Below, piece by piece: positions 54,778 to 64,000 of a stretch of 64,000 nucleotides of DNA. The position numbers were made by a program, and so were the translations under genes. Each line of letters starts with the position of its first letter. Positions within the stretch are counted from its first letter, which is position 1. Source of the DNA: Hydrogenovibrio halophilus DSM 15072. GTDB lineage: Bacteria > Pseudomonadota > Gammaproteobacteria > Thiomicrospirales > Thiomicrospiraceae. The stretch is from positions 434,001-498,000 of the forward strand of contig NZ_KB913033.1 of assembly GCF_000384235.1 (NCBI RefSeq). Direction: 5' to 3'. The notes under the pieces were generated by a model. It worked only from the letters and a program-made list of their open reading frames with translations, was not told the DNA's origin and did no database searches.

Positions 54778-56334
54778 ATGAGTTTTTTTGACAGCCTTTT
54801 ACCGGGCCACCGACCCGAGGGCGCCCAGAGCATGTATGCCGCGATTGATCTGGGGTCCAACAGTTTCCACCTGGTCATCGCCCGCGAACTGCATGGACAG
54901 GTTCAGATTGTGGACAAACACAAGGAAATGATTCGCCTGCGTTCGGGTCTGGACAAAAAAGGTTATCTGACCGAAACCGCCTTTGATAACGGCATTGCCT
55001 GCTTGGAACGCTTCGGCCAGCTGATCAAAAACCTGCCCCCCAATCACGTTCGTGCCGTCGGCACCAACACTTTGCGCAACGCCCGCAACAGCCAGGCGTT
55101 TCTGGCGCAGGCCAAGCAGGCGCTGGGGCATGACATTCAGATCATCGGCGGGCAGGAGGAAGCCCGCCTGATCTATCTGGGCGTGGCCCACGACCTGCCA
55201 CAGACCGATGAACAGCGTCTGGTCATGGACATCGGCGGGGGCAGCACCGAATACATCATCGGCAAGGCGTTTGAGCATGAGCATCTGACCAGTACTGAAA
55301 TGGGCTGCGTCAGCATTACCCAGCGCTTTTTCCACAAGCCTGAAATCAGTGAAAAAAGAATGAGCAAGGCCATCAGTCGTTGTCGCCAGGTACTGCGTCC
55401 GCATTACCGGAAGCTGACGCGTATGGGCTGGGACAATGCCTATGGCGCGTCCGGGTCGATCAAGGCGCTGGGCAACATTCTGGTCGAAAATGGCTGGGAT
55501 GGGGCCGAAGACGGTTCCCAGCCGGGCAGCATTACCCTGAAGGGTCTCTATCAGATTCGCGATGCCATCCTCAAAGGCGGCAGCGTGGCCAAAGCCGATC
55601 TGAAGGGACTCAAAGAAGAGCGGGTGCCGGTGCTGGCAGGCGGTCTTGCGATTCTGATCGCGACGTTTGAAGAACTCAAGATTGCCCAAATGCTGGTCTC
55701 AAGCAACGCCTTGCGGGAAGGTCTGATTTACGACACGCTGGGAAGACTCTATGATGCCGATGTGCGTGAAACCAGTGTGGCCGCAGCCCAGGCCTGGTTA
55801 AAAGTGGATCAGCCACAGGCCGATGCCGTGGCCGAAACCAGTCTGGATCTGTACCAGCAGGCCAGTGAGGTCTGGGAACTTCAGAACACGGAATACGACT
55901 ACGACAAACTGTTGAAGTGGGCCGCGCAATTGCACGAAGCCGGCATCGCCCTCAGCTACAAGCGCTACCGTTACCACAGTGCCTATCTGATCGAAAATTT
56001 TGACATGGCCGGATTCACCCAACAGGAAAAACAGATGCTCGGGGCCCTGTTGCTCAATCACCGCGGCAAGTTTCTGGTAGAGCCTTTTGCCCGTCTGGAT
56101 ACGCCCCATGACACCAGATTACAACGCCTGACGGTGCTGTTGCGATTGGCCGTTCGCCTGCACAGGGGGCGTGAAACCGAACGTCCATCAATGCAACTGA
56201 ACGTCTTTCACCAGACCGGGCTGGCCATCCGGTTTGAATCCGGGTGGCTGGCCAACCACCCGCTGACCCAACTGGACCTCGAAACCGAAGCCCAACACAT
56301 GGCCGCGGCCGGATTTGAATTGATCTTCGAATAA
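54778..56334 (+). CDS. ppx: Exopolyphosphatase / guanosine pentaphosphatase family (Ppx/GppA)
   Basis: This 518-residue ASKHA-fold enzyme has IDLGSNSFHLVIAREL as its phosphate-binding loop, DIGGGSTEYIIG as the second loop, and a C-terminal HD-like helical domain (LLKWAAQLHEAGIALSYKRYRYHSAYLIEN). It removes terminal phosphate from polyphosphate or pppGpp. Length is close to E. coli Ppx (513). A palindrome variant with one mismatch (55787-55798) encodes Ala-Gln-Ala-Trp near residue 338. Confidence 0.94.
   Translation: MSFFDSLLPGHRPEGAQSMYAAIDLGSNSFHLVIARELHGQVQIVDKHKEMIRLRSGLDKKGYLTETAFDNGIACLERFGQLIKNLPPNHVRAVGTNTLRNARNSQAFLAQAKQALGHDIQIIGGQEEARLIYLGVAHDLPQTDEQRLVMDIGGGSTEYIIGKAFEHEHLTSTEMGCVSITQRFFHKPEISEKRMSKAISRCRQVLRPHYRKLTRMGWDNAYGASGSIKALGNILVENGWDGAEDGSQPGSITLKGLYQIRDAILKGGSVAKADLKGLKEERVPVLAGGLAILIATFEELKIAQMLVSSNALREGLIYDTLGRLYDADVRETSVAAAQAWLKVDQPQADAVAETSLDLYQQASEVWELQNTEYDYDKLLKWAAQLHEAGIALSYKRYRYHSAYLIENFDMAGFTQQEKQMLGALLLNHRGKFLVEPFARLDTPHDTRLQRLTVLLRLAVRLHRGRETERPSMQLNVFHQTGLAIRFESGWLANHPLTQLDLETEAQHMAAAGFELIFE
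55787..55798. repeat. Palindrome variant CCCAGGCCTGGT (one mismatch) inside ppx
   Basis: Only the first base departs from the consensus; read in the Gln-Ala-Trp frame. Confidence 0.75.
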
Positions 56335-56346
56335 GCAGACAGGCTG

Positions 56347-57807
56347 CTAGCGACGAGGTTTCTGGGTCCGTTTGCGTTGTTTTTTGTGGCGTTTCAGTTC
56401 GTTGTTTTCGGCTTGTGCAAGCGACTTTCCACGACGCTGCACAAAATTGGACGCCCGATCTTTATAAGGGTTGCTGGAGACACGGTATTCGATGCGCACC
56501 GGTGTCCCCACCCACTTGAAGGCTTTTCGGAACACATTCATCAGGTATTTGGTGTAAGCGGCCGGTAATTTGTCGACCTGATTGCCGTGAATGATCACCG
56601 TCGGCGGATTGACCCCGCCCAGATGCGCATAACGGCATTTTATGCGGCGGCCCCCAACCAGAGGCGGTTGATGATCGGCCACGGCCTGGGTCAGCACGCG
56701 ATTCAAATCGGCGGTGGACACCGACTGCACCGACGCCTGATACACCGCATTCACGGTTTTGAACAGCGTGCCCACACCGGTACCATGCAACGCCGAAATC
56801 AAATGGCGCTCGGCATAATCCACAAACGAAAAACGGTGGCTGAGTTCGTGTTTAACCTTCTGGCGCTGTTCATGACTCAGATGGTCCCATTTATTGATCG
56901 CCAGAATCAAACCGCGTCCGGATTCAATCGCCAGTCCCAACAGGGTCAAGTCCTGATCGGTCACGCCTTCGGAACCATCCATCACCAGAATCACCACATG
57001 GCTCGATTCCATGGCCTCAATGGCCTTGACGATGCTGAATTTCTCGATTTTTTCCTTAATGTTTTTGCGACGCCGAATCCCGGCGGTATCGATCAGGGTA
57101 TAGGCCTGACCGTCCCGCTCAAACGGCACAAAAATGCTGTCACGAGTGGTTCCCGGCAAATCAAACGCCACCACCCGTTCTTCCCCGATCATTCGGTTGA
57201 TCAGGGTGGACTTGCCCACATTGGGCCGCCCTACGATCGCCACGCGCGTCCCTGGTTGCTCATCCAGAGACATTTCCGAGTCGGACTCGGTCGTCTCCAG
57301 GGCTTGCGACGCCTGTTCAATCGAGGCCAATGCCGTCTCCAGCAGATCGTTCACCCGGTCACCGTGCGCAGATGAGATGGCAAAGGGCATGCCCAATCCC
57401 AGCGCATAAAACTCGCTGCCGACCAGATCGGGGTTCTGACCTTCGGCTTTGTTCACCACCAACGTCACCGGCTTGCCAAATTCACGCAACTGCTGGGCAA
57501 TGGTCTCATCCGCCGGAATCAAACCGGTGCGGGCATCCACCAGAAACAGCACAGCATCGGCTTCCTTGATCGCTTGCACCGCCTGGGACGCCATCAGTGG
57601 ATCGACACCGGCCTGTTCACCGCTGAGTCCGCCCGTGTCGACGACGATAAAAGGATCGTCGCCGTACCGACCGCGACCGTACTGACGGTCGCGCGTCAAC
57701 CCCGGGTAATCGGCCACAATGGCATCACGGGTGCGTGTCAGCCGGTTAAACAAGGTGGATTTACCGACATTGGGCCGTCCAACCAGTGCAATGATCGGTT
57801 TTTTCAT
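56347..57807 (-). CDS. der: GTPase Der (EngA)
   Basis: This 486-residue double-GTPase needed for 50S ribosome assembly has two G domains, each starting GRPNVGKST (near residues 9 and 204), with DTGG and DTAG switch motifs and NKAE and NKWD specificity motifs, then a C-terminal KH-like domain (RIKCRYAHLGGVNPPTVIIHGN). A basic tail ends the protein. Its start overlaps the bamB stop (ATGA). It is last in a minus-strand block that begins near ndk. Confidence 0.97.
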   Translation of the reverse strand: MKKPIIALVGRPNVGKSTLFNRLTRTRDAIVADYPGLTRDRQYGRGRYGDDPFIVVDTGGLSGEQAGVDPLMASQAVQAIKEADAVLFLVDARTGLIPADETIAQQLREFGKPVTLVVNKAEGQNPDLVGSEFYALGLGMPFAISSAHGDRVNDLLETALASIEQASQALETTESDSEMSLDEQPGTRVAIVGRPNVGKSTLINRMIGEERVVAFDLPGTTRDSIFVPFERDGQAYTLIDTAGIRRRKNIKEKIEKFSIVKAIEAMESSHVVILVMDGSEGVTDQDLTLLGLAIESGRGLILAINKWDHLSHEQRQKVKHELSHRFSFVDYAERHLISALHGTGVGTLFKTVNAVYQASVQSVSTADLNRVLTQAVADHQPPLVGGRRIKCRYAHLGGVNPPTVIIHGNQVDKLPAAYTKYLMNVFRKAFKWVGTPVRIEYRVSSNPYKDRASNFVQRRGKSLAQAENNELKRHKKQRKRTQKPRR

Positions 57808-59048
57808 TTCTGTGCGTCATCTTTGTGTTGTGCAAACAATCCCTGCGGATCGTTCGGGTGTTCAAACGCATACCAATCGGAAGCTTGTACCTGGTACGAC
57901 TTCACATACCCGTCCGCATCCAGAGTGTAAAGCGTGTGATCTTCGGACCAGAGTCGGGAAATGGCATTGCCGGTGCCCAAATCGTTGCTGATTTTGACAC
58001 GGGCCGTCAAGGCCCCATCCACACGGTCCAGCCAGTGTACGAAGCCAAAACGGTCCGCCGTGACCAACTGGTTCGAATCAAACGTCAGCACATCGATCAG
58101 GTAGCGCCCCTCCAGGCTGGTCTGTTCCCACAGAACGGTGCCATTCATCTTATCCAGCGCCTGCACCCGACTTTCATCATTGACCAGATACAACGCCTGA
58201 TCGTCCAGCGCCATACCGCGGTAGCCGGAAACATCGCGCGTCCAGTAAAAAGCCCCGGTCTCGGGATTCAGAGCCGCCACTTTGCCCTGGTAACCCAGTG
58301 CAAACAGGCGACCGTCCTGGTAACGCAGGCCAGCTTGAATGTCGACCAGCCGTTCCAGATCGGTGCGGCCGGATGGCACCAGAAATTGTGTCTCCCATTG
58401 ACGCTCACCCGTACGGGCATCCAGAGCCTCAATCCGACCGTTTTCCCAGCCGACAAAAAGGGTGCCGTCGGCAAAGGTCACCGGGGCCACGCCGCGCAAT
58501 GACAGATTCGGCAGACTGCGCTCGATCACCCAGTTGACCTGACCGTTCTGAGGATTGATGGCGTAAAGCTTGCCATCCACTGTGCGCACAAACAGTTGAC
58601 TGTGACCGATGACCGGTCGACTCAACACTTCACTGGACAAAGCCACCTGCCAGCGAACCTCACCGGTTTTTTCCGACAAACCGATCAGTTGCCCTTTTCC
58701 GGTGCCCACAAAAATCTGATGATCCAGCCGGGTCGGGCCAGCGGTCAGAGACGCCGCCATTTTTTTCTGCCAGATGACCTGATCCGTCCAGCGGCCCTGA
58801 GGCGTTTTGCTGGCTTTGGTCACATAACCACCCGGTACCCCGAAGAAAACGGCTGAATCCGTAGACTCAAAATAAAGCCCTTCAGCCTGAGCCGGAATAA
58901 AGGCCGACAGTTGCAGCTGCCATTGTTTGTCCAACGCATAAGGCGACGAGAGAGTCGGCAAAGGCGCTGGCGGCGTCAGTTCTTTCGAGGTGGAACACCC
59001 ACCGAACACCAGAGCGGCCAGACTCAAACCGATCATTTTTGTCGTCAT
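57804..59048 (-). CDS. bamB: Outer-membrane assembly lipoprotein BamB
   Basis: This 414-residue lipoprotein has the signal MTTKMIGLSLAALVFGGC (Cys18) and repeated beta-propeller blades with the PQQ-like pattern (GEVRWQVALSSEVLSRPVIGHSQLFVRTVDGKLYAIN, GAFYWTRDVSGYRGMALDDQALYLVNDESRVQALD). It is part of the BAM complex that inserts outer-membrane proteins. The start at 59048 has GGAAG upstream; ATG 59081 (MMDFRVAFWKP...) is an alternative directly after yfgM. The gene order yfgM-bamB-der matches other gammaproteobacteria. Confidence 0.94.
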   Translation of the reverse strand: MTTKMIGLSLAALVFGGCSTSKELTPPAPLPTLSSPYALDKQWQLQLSAFIPAQAEGLYFESTDSAVFFGVPGGYVTKASKTPQGRWTDQVIWQKKMAASLTAGPTRLDHQIFVGTGKGQLIGLSEKTGEVRWQVALSSEVLSRPVIGHSQLFVRTVDGKLYAINPQNGQVNWVIERSLPNLSLRGVAPVTFADGTLFVGWENGRIEALDARTGERQWETQFLVPSGRTDLERLVDIQAGLRYQDGRLFALGYQGKVAALNPETGAFYWTRDVSGYRGMALDDQALYLVNDESRVQALDKMNGTVLWEQTSLEGRYLIDVLTFDSNQLVTADRFGFVHWLDRVDGALTARVKISNDLGTGNAISRLWSEDHTLYTLDADGYVKSYQVQASDWYAFEHPNDPQGLFAQHKDDAQK

Positions 59049-59081
59049 CGGCTTCCAAAATGCAACACGGAAATCCATCAT

Positions 59082-59726
59082 TTAAATGCCTGCCAAGTCC
59101 GAAAGTTTGAGACGTGTCAGATTTTCCAGCCCGTCCGTGAGACCGGATACCGACAGCACTTTTTGATAGTGGGTTTTGGCCTCTTCGTGCGCTTCATGCT
59201 GCATCGCAACGTCACCGGCCACAAAATGGTAGTTGGCTTGCTCCAACGGGGCCAGCTCATCCACCGGGATCGCCGCCAGGAAACCCTCCGCCTCGGACAG
59301 ACGCCCTTGCTGCAAAGCCACCTTGGCCGAACGCAATGCGGCCACCAGTTTCAAGGAAGCATCCTCACTGTGGGTTTGGATCCAGTCGTATTGCGCCAGT
59401 GCCTGATCGTACGCCTGCTGGTCGAAATGGTACTTTGCCAGAATCAGTGCAATCCCGGTTGAATAAGGGCTTTGCGGCTGTTCGGCCACAAAGCTTTTGG
59501 CTTCCCGCAGGACTTCTCCCACCTGGTTTTGCTGGGCCTGAGCCTGAACCATTTCAAACATGGCCGAACCCTGCATGGCTTTGGAAAGCTGATGATTCTG
59601 CCAATAGGTCCAGCCAGACCAAGCGATCACCACCACCAGCACGCCACTGAGCAGCCAGGTTCCATTTTTCTGCCACCAGGCCTTCAGGGCCTGAAGTTGC
59701 TCATCGTCGTCGTTATAGCGACTCAT
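59082..59726 (-). CDS. yfgM: YfgM-like ancillary SecYEG translocon subunit
   Basis: This 214-residue protein has a short cytosolic N-terminus with [17 protein letters not shown], one membrane helix ([19 protein letters not shown]), then a periplasmic TPR domain ([46 protein letters not shown]). YfgM links periplasmic chaperones to the Sec translocon. The start overlaps the end of hisS by 14 bases. Confidence 0.93.
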   Translation of the reverse strand: MSRYNDDDEQLQALKAWWQKNGTWLLSGVLVVVIAWSGWTYWQNHQLSKAMQGSAMFEMVQAQAQQNQVGEVLREAKSFVAEQPQSPYSTGIALILAKYHFDQQAYDQALAQYDWIQTHSEDASLKLVAALRSAKVALQQGRLSEAEGFLAAIPVDELAPLEQANYHFVAGDVAMQHEAHEEAKTHYQKVLSVSGLTDGLENLTRLKLSDLAGI

Positions 59727-61020
59727 AGGTTTTCCTCGCTTTTTCTGAATCGGTCGTCATTTGGGTCAAATAAGGCATCAGCCGATCCCAATCGATGGTT
59801 TCCTGCTCGCGTTCTTCGCGCAGGAACTTGATCGCCACCCGCTGCTGCGCCACTTCCTCTTCACCCAGAATCAGTGCCATTTTCGCACCCGATTTATCGG
59901 CTTTCTTGAACTGACTTTTGAAACTGCCACCGCCGCAATGCATCTGCACTTTCAACTGCGGAAAAGCTTCACGAATCTGCTCGGCCAGAACCAGGCCTGG
60001 TCGATGTGCTGTTTCACCCGCCAGAATCAGATACAGGTCGGCATTCACTCGGGGAGGAACACAGTGTTTTTCCTGCAAAAGCACCATCAGGCGCTCGACG
60101 CCCATTGCAAAACCGACCGCTGGCGTGTGGCGGCCACCGATCTGTTCCACCAGGCCGTCATAACGCCCGCCGGCACAGACGGTGCCTTGCGCACCCAGGT
60201 CCTGGGTGATCCATTCAAACACGGTGCGGTTGTAGTAATCGAGGCCGCGCACCAGATTGGGGTTGATTTCATACTCAATGCCCAGATCATCCAGATAAGC
60301 CAACAAAGCTTCGAAATGCTGGCGCGATGCGTCATCGAGATGATCGGCAAGCTTGGGCGCTGCCGCAATCAAATCGGCCATATCAGGGTTTTTGGAATCC
60401 AGAATCCGCATCGGATTGGTATTCAGGCGCCGCTGACTGTCTTCGTCCAGTTGGCTGGCGTGTTCCTGGAAATAGGCAACCAGAATATCACGATAGGCGG
60501 CCCTGGCCGCTTGCGAGCCCAGAGAATTCACCTGCAGAGTCAGGTTTTCCAGTCCCAGCGTTTCCCAGAGGCGGGCCGTCATCGCAATCAATTCGGCATC
60601 GGCATCCGGAGTTTCCAGTCCAAACACCTCAACGCCCAATTGATGAAACTGACGATACCGGCCCTTCTGCGGACGTTCATGACGAAACATGGGCCCGGTG
60701 TAAAACAGCTTTTGCACCTGATTGTGCACCAGCCCATTTTGTATCACCGCCCGGACACATCCCGCTGTCCCTTCCGGGCGCAGACTGAGCGAATCGCCAT
60801 TGCGATCCTCAAAGGTGTACATTTCTTTTTCCACAATGTCGGTGACTTCGCCGATACTGCGGGCAAACAAAGCGGTTTTCTCGACCGCAGGCAGTGAAAT
60901 GCTCTCGTAACCGTACTGGCGTAAAACACGGCGGGCGCTATTGAGCAGGTAGTCCATGGCCCAGGCCGCATCACCGTGGACATCGTTCATGCCACGGACA
61001 GCAGAAATTGAATTCGACAT
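59713..61020 (-). CDS. hisS: Histidyl-tRNA synthetase
   Basis: This 435-residue class II synthetase starts [18 protein letters not shown]. Motif 2 lies in [43 protein letters not shown] is the His-binding loop and GFAMGVERL is motif 3. An anticodon-binding domain follows from about residue 335. An exact palindrome at 59990-60001 encodes Arg-Pro-Gly-Leu-Val at the start of that domain. Confidence 0.98.
   Translation of the reverse strand: MSNSISAVRGMNDVHGDAAWAMDYLLNSARRVLRQYGYESISLPAVEKTALFARSIGEVTDIVEKEMYTFEDRNGDSLSLRPEGTAGCVRAVIQNGLVHNQVQKLFYTGPMFRHERPQKGRYRQFHQLGVEVFGLETPDADAELIAMTARLWETLGLENLTLQVNSLGSQAARAAYRDILVAYFQEHASQLDEDSQRRLNTNPMRILDSKNPDMADLIAAAPKLADHLDDASRQHFEALLAYLDDLGIEYEINPNLVRGLDYYNRTVFEWITQDLGAQGTVCAGGRYDGLVEQIGGRHTPAVGFAMGVERLMVLLQEKHCVPPRVNADLYLILAGETAHRPGLVLAEQIREAFPQLKVQMHCGGGSFKSQFKKADKSGAKMALILGEEEVAQQRVAIKFLREEREQETIDWDRLMPYLTQMTTDSEKARKTYESL
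59990..60001. repeat. ACCAGGCCTGGT palindrome, exact, inside hisS
   Basis: Falls in the Pro-Gly-Leu-Val frame in the first helix of the anticodon-binding domain. Confidence 0.95.
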
Positions 61021-61087
61021 AGTCTCTTTTAAGCGTGTTGATTCATTCGATTGAAAAATGTTGTTTGGGTTTGACTGAACGGATCCG

Positions 61088-61522
61088 TTACAGATTCATC
61101 CACACCAGAAAAGCCGCCAGAACCAGAATCACCAGCGTAATCAGACCCTTGAGCATGCCGATGGAAATCAAAGGTCTGGCATGTTCTTCTTCCAGATCCA
61201 CCGCCTGAAGGGTCGCGCCCACATCGGTGACTTTGGGGAAAAAGGTGGCATAAGGGCTCAGATCCACTTCCAGCATCTCGGCGTAATTGCGGATATAGCC
61301 CCGCTGAAAAGGGTCCAGCTCGGCGAATTCAAACGCCCCGCTCTCAAACAATTCCAGATGTTCGGCACTGATGCGCAATGACTCCGCCGCATGGGTGAGG
61401 CTCATCCGCTTGCGCTCACGCGCCTGCCTGAGCTCGTGACTGAGCGCCTGAATCAGGGATTGCTCGGATTCGGCCGCAGCCGGTGTGGATGTTTCCGCGG
61501 GATCGCGTTCATTTTCAGCCAT
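61088..61522 (-). CDS. rodZ: Short RodZ-like HTH membrane protein
   Basis: This 144-residue protein has an N-terminal Xre-like HTH of the RodZ type ([57 protein letters not shown]) and a C-terminal membrane helix ([19 protein letters not shown]). Full RodZ proteins carry a periplasmic DUF4115 domain after the helix; this one stops there, which is shorter than usual. RodZ ties MreB to the cell wall machinery. Its place between rlmN and hisS agrees with gammaproteobacteria, but ispG, which usually lies between rodZ and hisS, is absent. It overlaps rlmN by 8 bases. Confidence 0.82.
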   Translation of the reverse strand: MAENERDPAETSTPAAAESEQSLIQALSHELRQARERKRMSLTHAAESLRISAEHLELFESGAFEFAELDPFQRGYIRNYAEMLEVDLSPYATFFPKVTDVGATLQAVDLEEEHARPLISIGMLKGLITLVILVLAAFLVWMNL

Positions 61523-62657
61523 GGAGTCTTTCCAGATTCACGGTATTCAGGGTTCGTTTGGTACGATCTTTGACCTTACCGGCCAACTGACCACAAGCGG
61601 CATCGATGTCATCGCCACGTGTGCGTCTGACGGTACAGTTTACACCAGCCGCCATCAGTTGTTGCTGAAATTTATGCACCGCGTTGTTGGACGAGCGCCG
61701 ATAAGGCGCACCATCAAACGGATTAAACGGTATCAGGTTGACTTTACAAGGCAAATCTCCCAGCAGCGCAATCAATTCCTGCGCATGCTGAGGCCGGTCA
61801 TTGACCTGATCCAGCATCACATACTCAACGGTCACATGTTTTTTGCTGTGCCCGCCTTCCACAAAACGGTGCAAGGCCGGCATCAACACTTCCAACGGGT
61901 ATTTTTGATTGATGGGCACCAGTTCATCGCGCAACGCATTATTGGGCGCGTGCAGAGAAATGGCCAGAGAAACGTCCAGCGCCTGTTTGATTTTATCGAT
62001 CGCCGGCACCACCCCGGCGGTACTGATGGTCACCCGACGCTTGGACAAGCCATACGCGTTGTCGTCCATCAGAATGCGCGCGGCCGGAAAGGTGTGAGTG
62101 ACGTTCAGCAGTGGTTCGCCCATGCCCATAAACACCACATTGGAAATCACTCGCTCTTCCTTGGGTAAGCAACCCAGCGCTTTGTTGGCCACCCATACCT
62201 GAGCCACGATTTCCCAGTTTTCCAGATTGCGATTGAACCCCTGGCGCGCCGTGGCGCAGAAACTGCAATCCAATGCACAGCCAACCTGCGACGAAATGCA
62301 CAGGGTGCCGCGGCTTTTCTCGGGAATAAACACCACTTCCACCGAGTTATGGTGGTCCACTTCCAGCAGCCATTTGCGGGTACCGTCTTCCGAAACCTGC
62401 TCCGAGACAATTTTGGGCGTGCGAATCAAAGCCACCTGCGACAGTTTCTCACGCAGAGCCTTGCTCAGATTGGTCATTTCCTCAAAATCGCTGACGCCGT
62501 GCTGGTGAATCCACTTCATCACCTGAGCGGCACGAAACGGCTTCTCACCAATGTCGGCAAAAAACGCCTTGAGCGCGTCCAGATCCATGCCCAGCAGATC
62601 GGTTTTGTCCTGACGGGGCGTTGTTGGTGTCAGCTCAGTTGGCACTGTCGGCTCCAT
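61515..62657 (-). CDS. rlmN: Dual-specificity 23S rRNA/tRNA adenosine-2 methyltransferase RlmN
   Basis: This 380-residue radical-SAM enzyme has the cluster motif [44 protein letters not shown], and the C-terminal [16 protein letters not shown] with the resolving Cys. It methylates A2503 of 23S rRNA and A37 of some tRNAs. The start at 62657 is the first good N-terminus and overlaps the end of ndk by 23 bases; the RBS is weak. A longer frame to 62702 is not supported. Confidence 0.95.
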   Translation of the reverse strand: MEPTVPTELTPTTPRQDKTDLLGMDLDALKAFFADIGEKPFRAAQVMKWIHQHGVSDFEEMTNLSKALREKLSQVALIRTPKIVSEQVSEDGTRKWLLEVDHHNSVEVVFIPEKSRGTLCISSQVGCALDCSFCATARQGFNRNLENWEIVAQVWVANKALGCLPKEERVISNVVFMGMGEPLLNVTHTFPAARILMDDNAYGLSKRRVTISTAGVVPAIDKIKQALDVSLAISLHAPNNALRDELVPINQKYPLEVLMPALHRFVEGGHSKKHVTVEYVMLDQVNDRPQHAQELIALLGDLPCKVNLIPFNPFDGAPYRRSSNNAVHKFQQQLMAAGVNCTVRRTRGDDIDAACGQLAGKVKDRTKRTLNTVNLERLHG

Positions 62658-63069
62658 GCAGTTCCAGACGGGGAAAGAAAAAACCGATCTCTCGCGCCGC
62701 ACTCTCAGGCGAATCCGACCCGTGCACCGAATTCTGCTGCATCGACACGGCGTAAAGTTTGCGCAAAGTGCCTGGATCGGCCTTGTCCGGGTCGGTTGTC
62801 CCCATCAGGCAACGGTATTGTTCGATCGCCTGATCGCCTTCCAGCACCATAACCACAATCGGCCCGGCGGTCATATTGGTCACCAGGGTTTCAAAAAAGG
62901 GTTTGCCCTGATGCTCACCATAAAACGCCTGAGCCTGATCGACGGTGAGATGCAGCATTTTAACCGCCACCACCGTCAAGCCGTTCTCTTCAATGCGTTG
63001 AATGATTTCGCCGATCAGGTTTCTTTTGACCGCGTCCGGCTTGATGATTGCAAACGTTTTCTCTAACAC
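62635..63069 (-). CDS. ndk: Nucleoside-diphosphate kinase
   Basis: This 144-residue kinase opens [21 protein letters not shown]. The catalytic His is in [21 protein letters not shown], and nucleotide contacts lie in [14 protein letters not shown] and [21 protein letters not shown] 63069 is preferred as the start because AGGAAAAAG precedes it and the length then fits the family; GTG 63081 is possible. It is first of the ndk-rlmN-rodZ-hisS-yfgM-bamB-der block. Confidence 0.96.
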   Translation of the reverse strand: MLEKTFAIIKPDAVKRNLIGEIIQRIEENGLTVVAVKMLHLTVDQAQAFYGEHQGKPFFETLVTNMTAGPIVVMVLEGDQAIEQYRCLMGTTDPDKADPGTLRKLYAVSMQQNSVHGSDSPESAAREIGFFFPRLELHGADSAN

Positions 63070-63257
63070 CTTTTTCCTCACAACTGGTTTGGCTGTTCTG
63101 TTGCGCAGAGCCCGGAAAAATCACTGAAAAACACCGTCTTTCAGTCACCCGCGCCAACAAAAAGCCTTCGAATTTTCAATATTTTAACAATCTGCACTCA
63201 GAATGTCAGAAAAAGCATCCTTCAACCTTCTGACCTTGTGTGCTGAGGTCTTCAAAC

Positions 63258-63280
63258 AAAAAACCCCGGCCGGGCCGGGG
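63258..63280 (-). terminator. Rho-independent terminator of the IscA/ErpA-type gene
   Basis: On the minus strand CCCCGGC-CCG-GCCGGGG is followed by a T run. It starts 33 bases after the stop. Confidence 0.9.
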
Positions 63281-63312
63281 TGAATGGGTGTGTTTGCAGA
63301 AAGCCAGGTCGA

Positions 63313-63639
63313 TCAGACGCTGAACGACTCCCCACAACCACAACTGTCTTTGACATTGGGGTTGTGGAATTCAAAGCCTTCATTGAGCAGGCTTTCCTTG
63401 ACGTAATCCAGTTCCAGTCCGTCCAACTTGTCCAGCGCGTCCTGAGACACCACCACTTTGACGCCATGGCTTTCAAACACCGTGTCCGCGTCCGAGATCT
63501 CATCGGCGTAATCCACCACATAAGCAAACCCGGCGCACCCGCTCACTTTTGCGCCCACTCGCAGGCCAACGCCATGACCGCGTTTGTCGAGCATGGTTTC
63601 CACACGATTCGCTGCCGCTTGTGTCAGAGTGACTGCCAT
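63313..63639 (-). CDS. A-type iron-sulfur carrier (IscA/ErpA family)
   Basis: This 108-residue protein has the three conserved Cys of the family: one in [11 protein letters not shown] and two in [26 protein letters not shown] is a typical start, with AAGGAG 8 bases upstream of ATG 63639. It carries Fe-S clusters to target enzymes. It follows iscR by 39 bases on the same strand, without iscS or iscU between, so the local order differs from the standard isc operon; IscA or ErpA cannot be told apart safely here. Confidence 0.92.
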   Translation of the reverse strand: MAVTLTQAAANRVETMLDKRGHGVGLRVGAKVSGCAGFAYVVDYADEISDADTVFESHGVKVVVSQDALDKLDGLELDYVKESLLNEGFEFHNPNVKDSCGCGESFSV

Positions 63640-63678
63640 AGGATTCTCCTTCCGTTGTGAGCACCGCATTGTAACCGA

Positions 63679-64000
63679 TCAGGCCGATGCGGTTTTGCTA
63701 TCAAATTGCACCGGCTTGGAACCGCAGCGTTTGTCAATGATGGTTTGCAGACTGACATCGCTCAAAAACTGATTGATCATCTCGCTCAAATCGGCCCAGA
63801 GCGCATGTGACAGGCATTCCTCACCTTGTTGACAGTTGGATTCACCCCGACAACGGCGTGGTTCCAGGTCTTCGTTAACCGCCAGAATCACTTCATTGAC
63901 CTTGATCTCACCCGCCGGGCGGCTGAGTCGGTAGCCGCCACCCGGTCCGCGTGCGCTCAATACCAGGTCGGCTTTTTTCAGTCTGGAAAAAATCTGCTCC
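63679..64000 (-). CDS. iscR: IscR, Rrf2-family Fe-S cluster regulator (5' end outside window)
   Basis: The frame enters at the right edge as EQIFSRLKKADLVLSARGPGGGYRLSRPAGEIKVNEVILAVNE, the second half of the Rrf2 winged helix. The cluster-binding Cys lie in RRCRGESNCQQGEECLSHALW, with the three-Cys spacing of IscR. The C-terminus (TIIDKRCGSKPVQFDSKTASA) is short. IscR represses isc genes when it carries a [2Fe-2S] cluster. The ATG in the visible part (63960) is internal; the true start lies beyond the window. Confidence 0.93.
   Translation of the reverse strand, partial: EQIFSRLKKADLVLSARGPGGGYRLSRPAGEIKVNEVILAVNEDLEPRRCRGESNCQQGEECLSHALWADLSEMINQFLSDVSLQTIIDKRCGSKPVQFDSKTASA

Overview
The window (about 56% G+C by eye) reads as chromosome from a sulfur-oxidising, chemolithoautotrophic gammaproteobacterium of the Thiomicrospira / Hydrogenovibrio / Thiomicrorhabdus type. 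The evidence is a complete alpha-carboxysome operon with form IA RuBisCO, an SbtA-type bicarbonate transporter, a periplasmic tandem rhodanese, an epsilon-proteobacterial-style malate:quinone oxidoreductase, and gammaproteobacterial housekeeping blocks. The genus is an inference; no rRNA or tRNA gene is present to confirm it.

Layout. 1-9250: CO2-concentrating module on the minus strand, in transcription order cbbL, cbbS, csoS2, csoSCA, csoS4A, csoS4B, three csoS1 copies, a bacterioferritin-like gene, acRAF and a small disordered McdB-like gene, then a strong terminator, then sbtA running off the left edge. 9.5-21.8 kb: housekeeping and signalling (cold-shock protein, DUF523/DUF1722 protein, hemH, folM-like, leuS, rplM-rpsI, ModE-like regulator, DUF2892 protein, lipoprotein, diguanylate cyclase, CobW GTPase). 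21.9-26.6 kb: an arsenic island, arsR divergent from an operon of permease, two DUF2892 proteins (one fused to a Cys-rich linker and thioredoxin fold), GAPDH and arsJ. 26.7-31.4 kb: mqo, folE2, rhodanese and a metallo-beta-lactamase-fold gene that carries a copy of the putative ArsR operator. 31.5-37.3 kb: NtrC-type two-component pair, porin, PhnD-like lipoprotein, Lrp regulator. 37.5-49.6 kb: leuA, a second MBL-fold gene, AI-2E family permease, ppnN, srmB-like helicase, EI24 protein, aldehyde dehydrogenase, EAL/HDOD protein, pyrC. 49.8-56.3 kb: GGDEF-EAL, yidD, ppk1, ppx. 56.3-63.1 kb: der-bamB-yfgM-hisS-rodZ-rlmN-ndk, all minus strand. 63.3 kb to the end: an IscA/ErpA-type protein and a partial iscR.

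The most unusual signal is not a gene. The 12-bp palindrome ACCAGGCCTGGT occurs 11 times exactly, and at least 5 more times with one mismatch, spread over the whole 64 kb, where about 0.004 exact copies are expected by chance. Copies sit just after stop codons, in divergent promoter regions and inside genes, where most encode Pro-Gly-Leu in linkers. I know of no described element with this sequence. Two further repeat structures stand out: a foldback (MITE-like) element family with 20-22 bp terminal inverted repeats (16409-16569 and 45338-45533), and a shared 18-bp operator that ties the MBL-fold gene at 30447 to the arsenic regulator.
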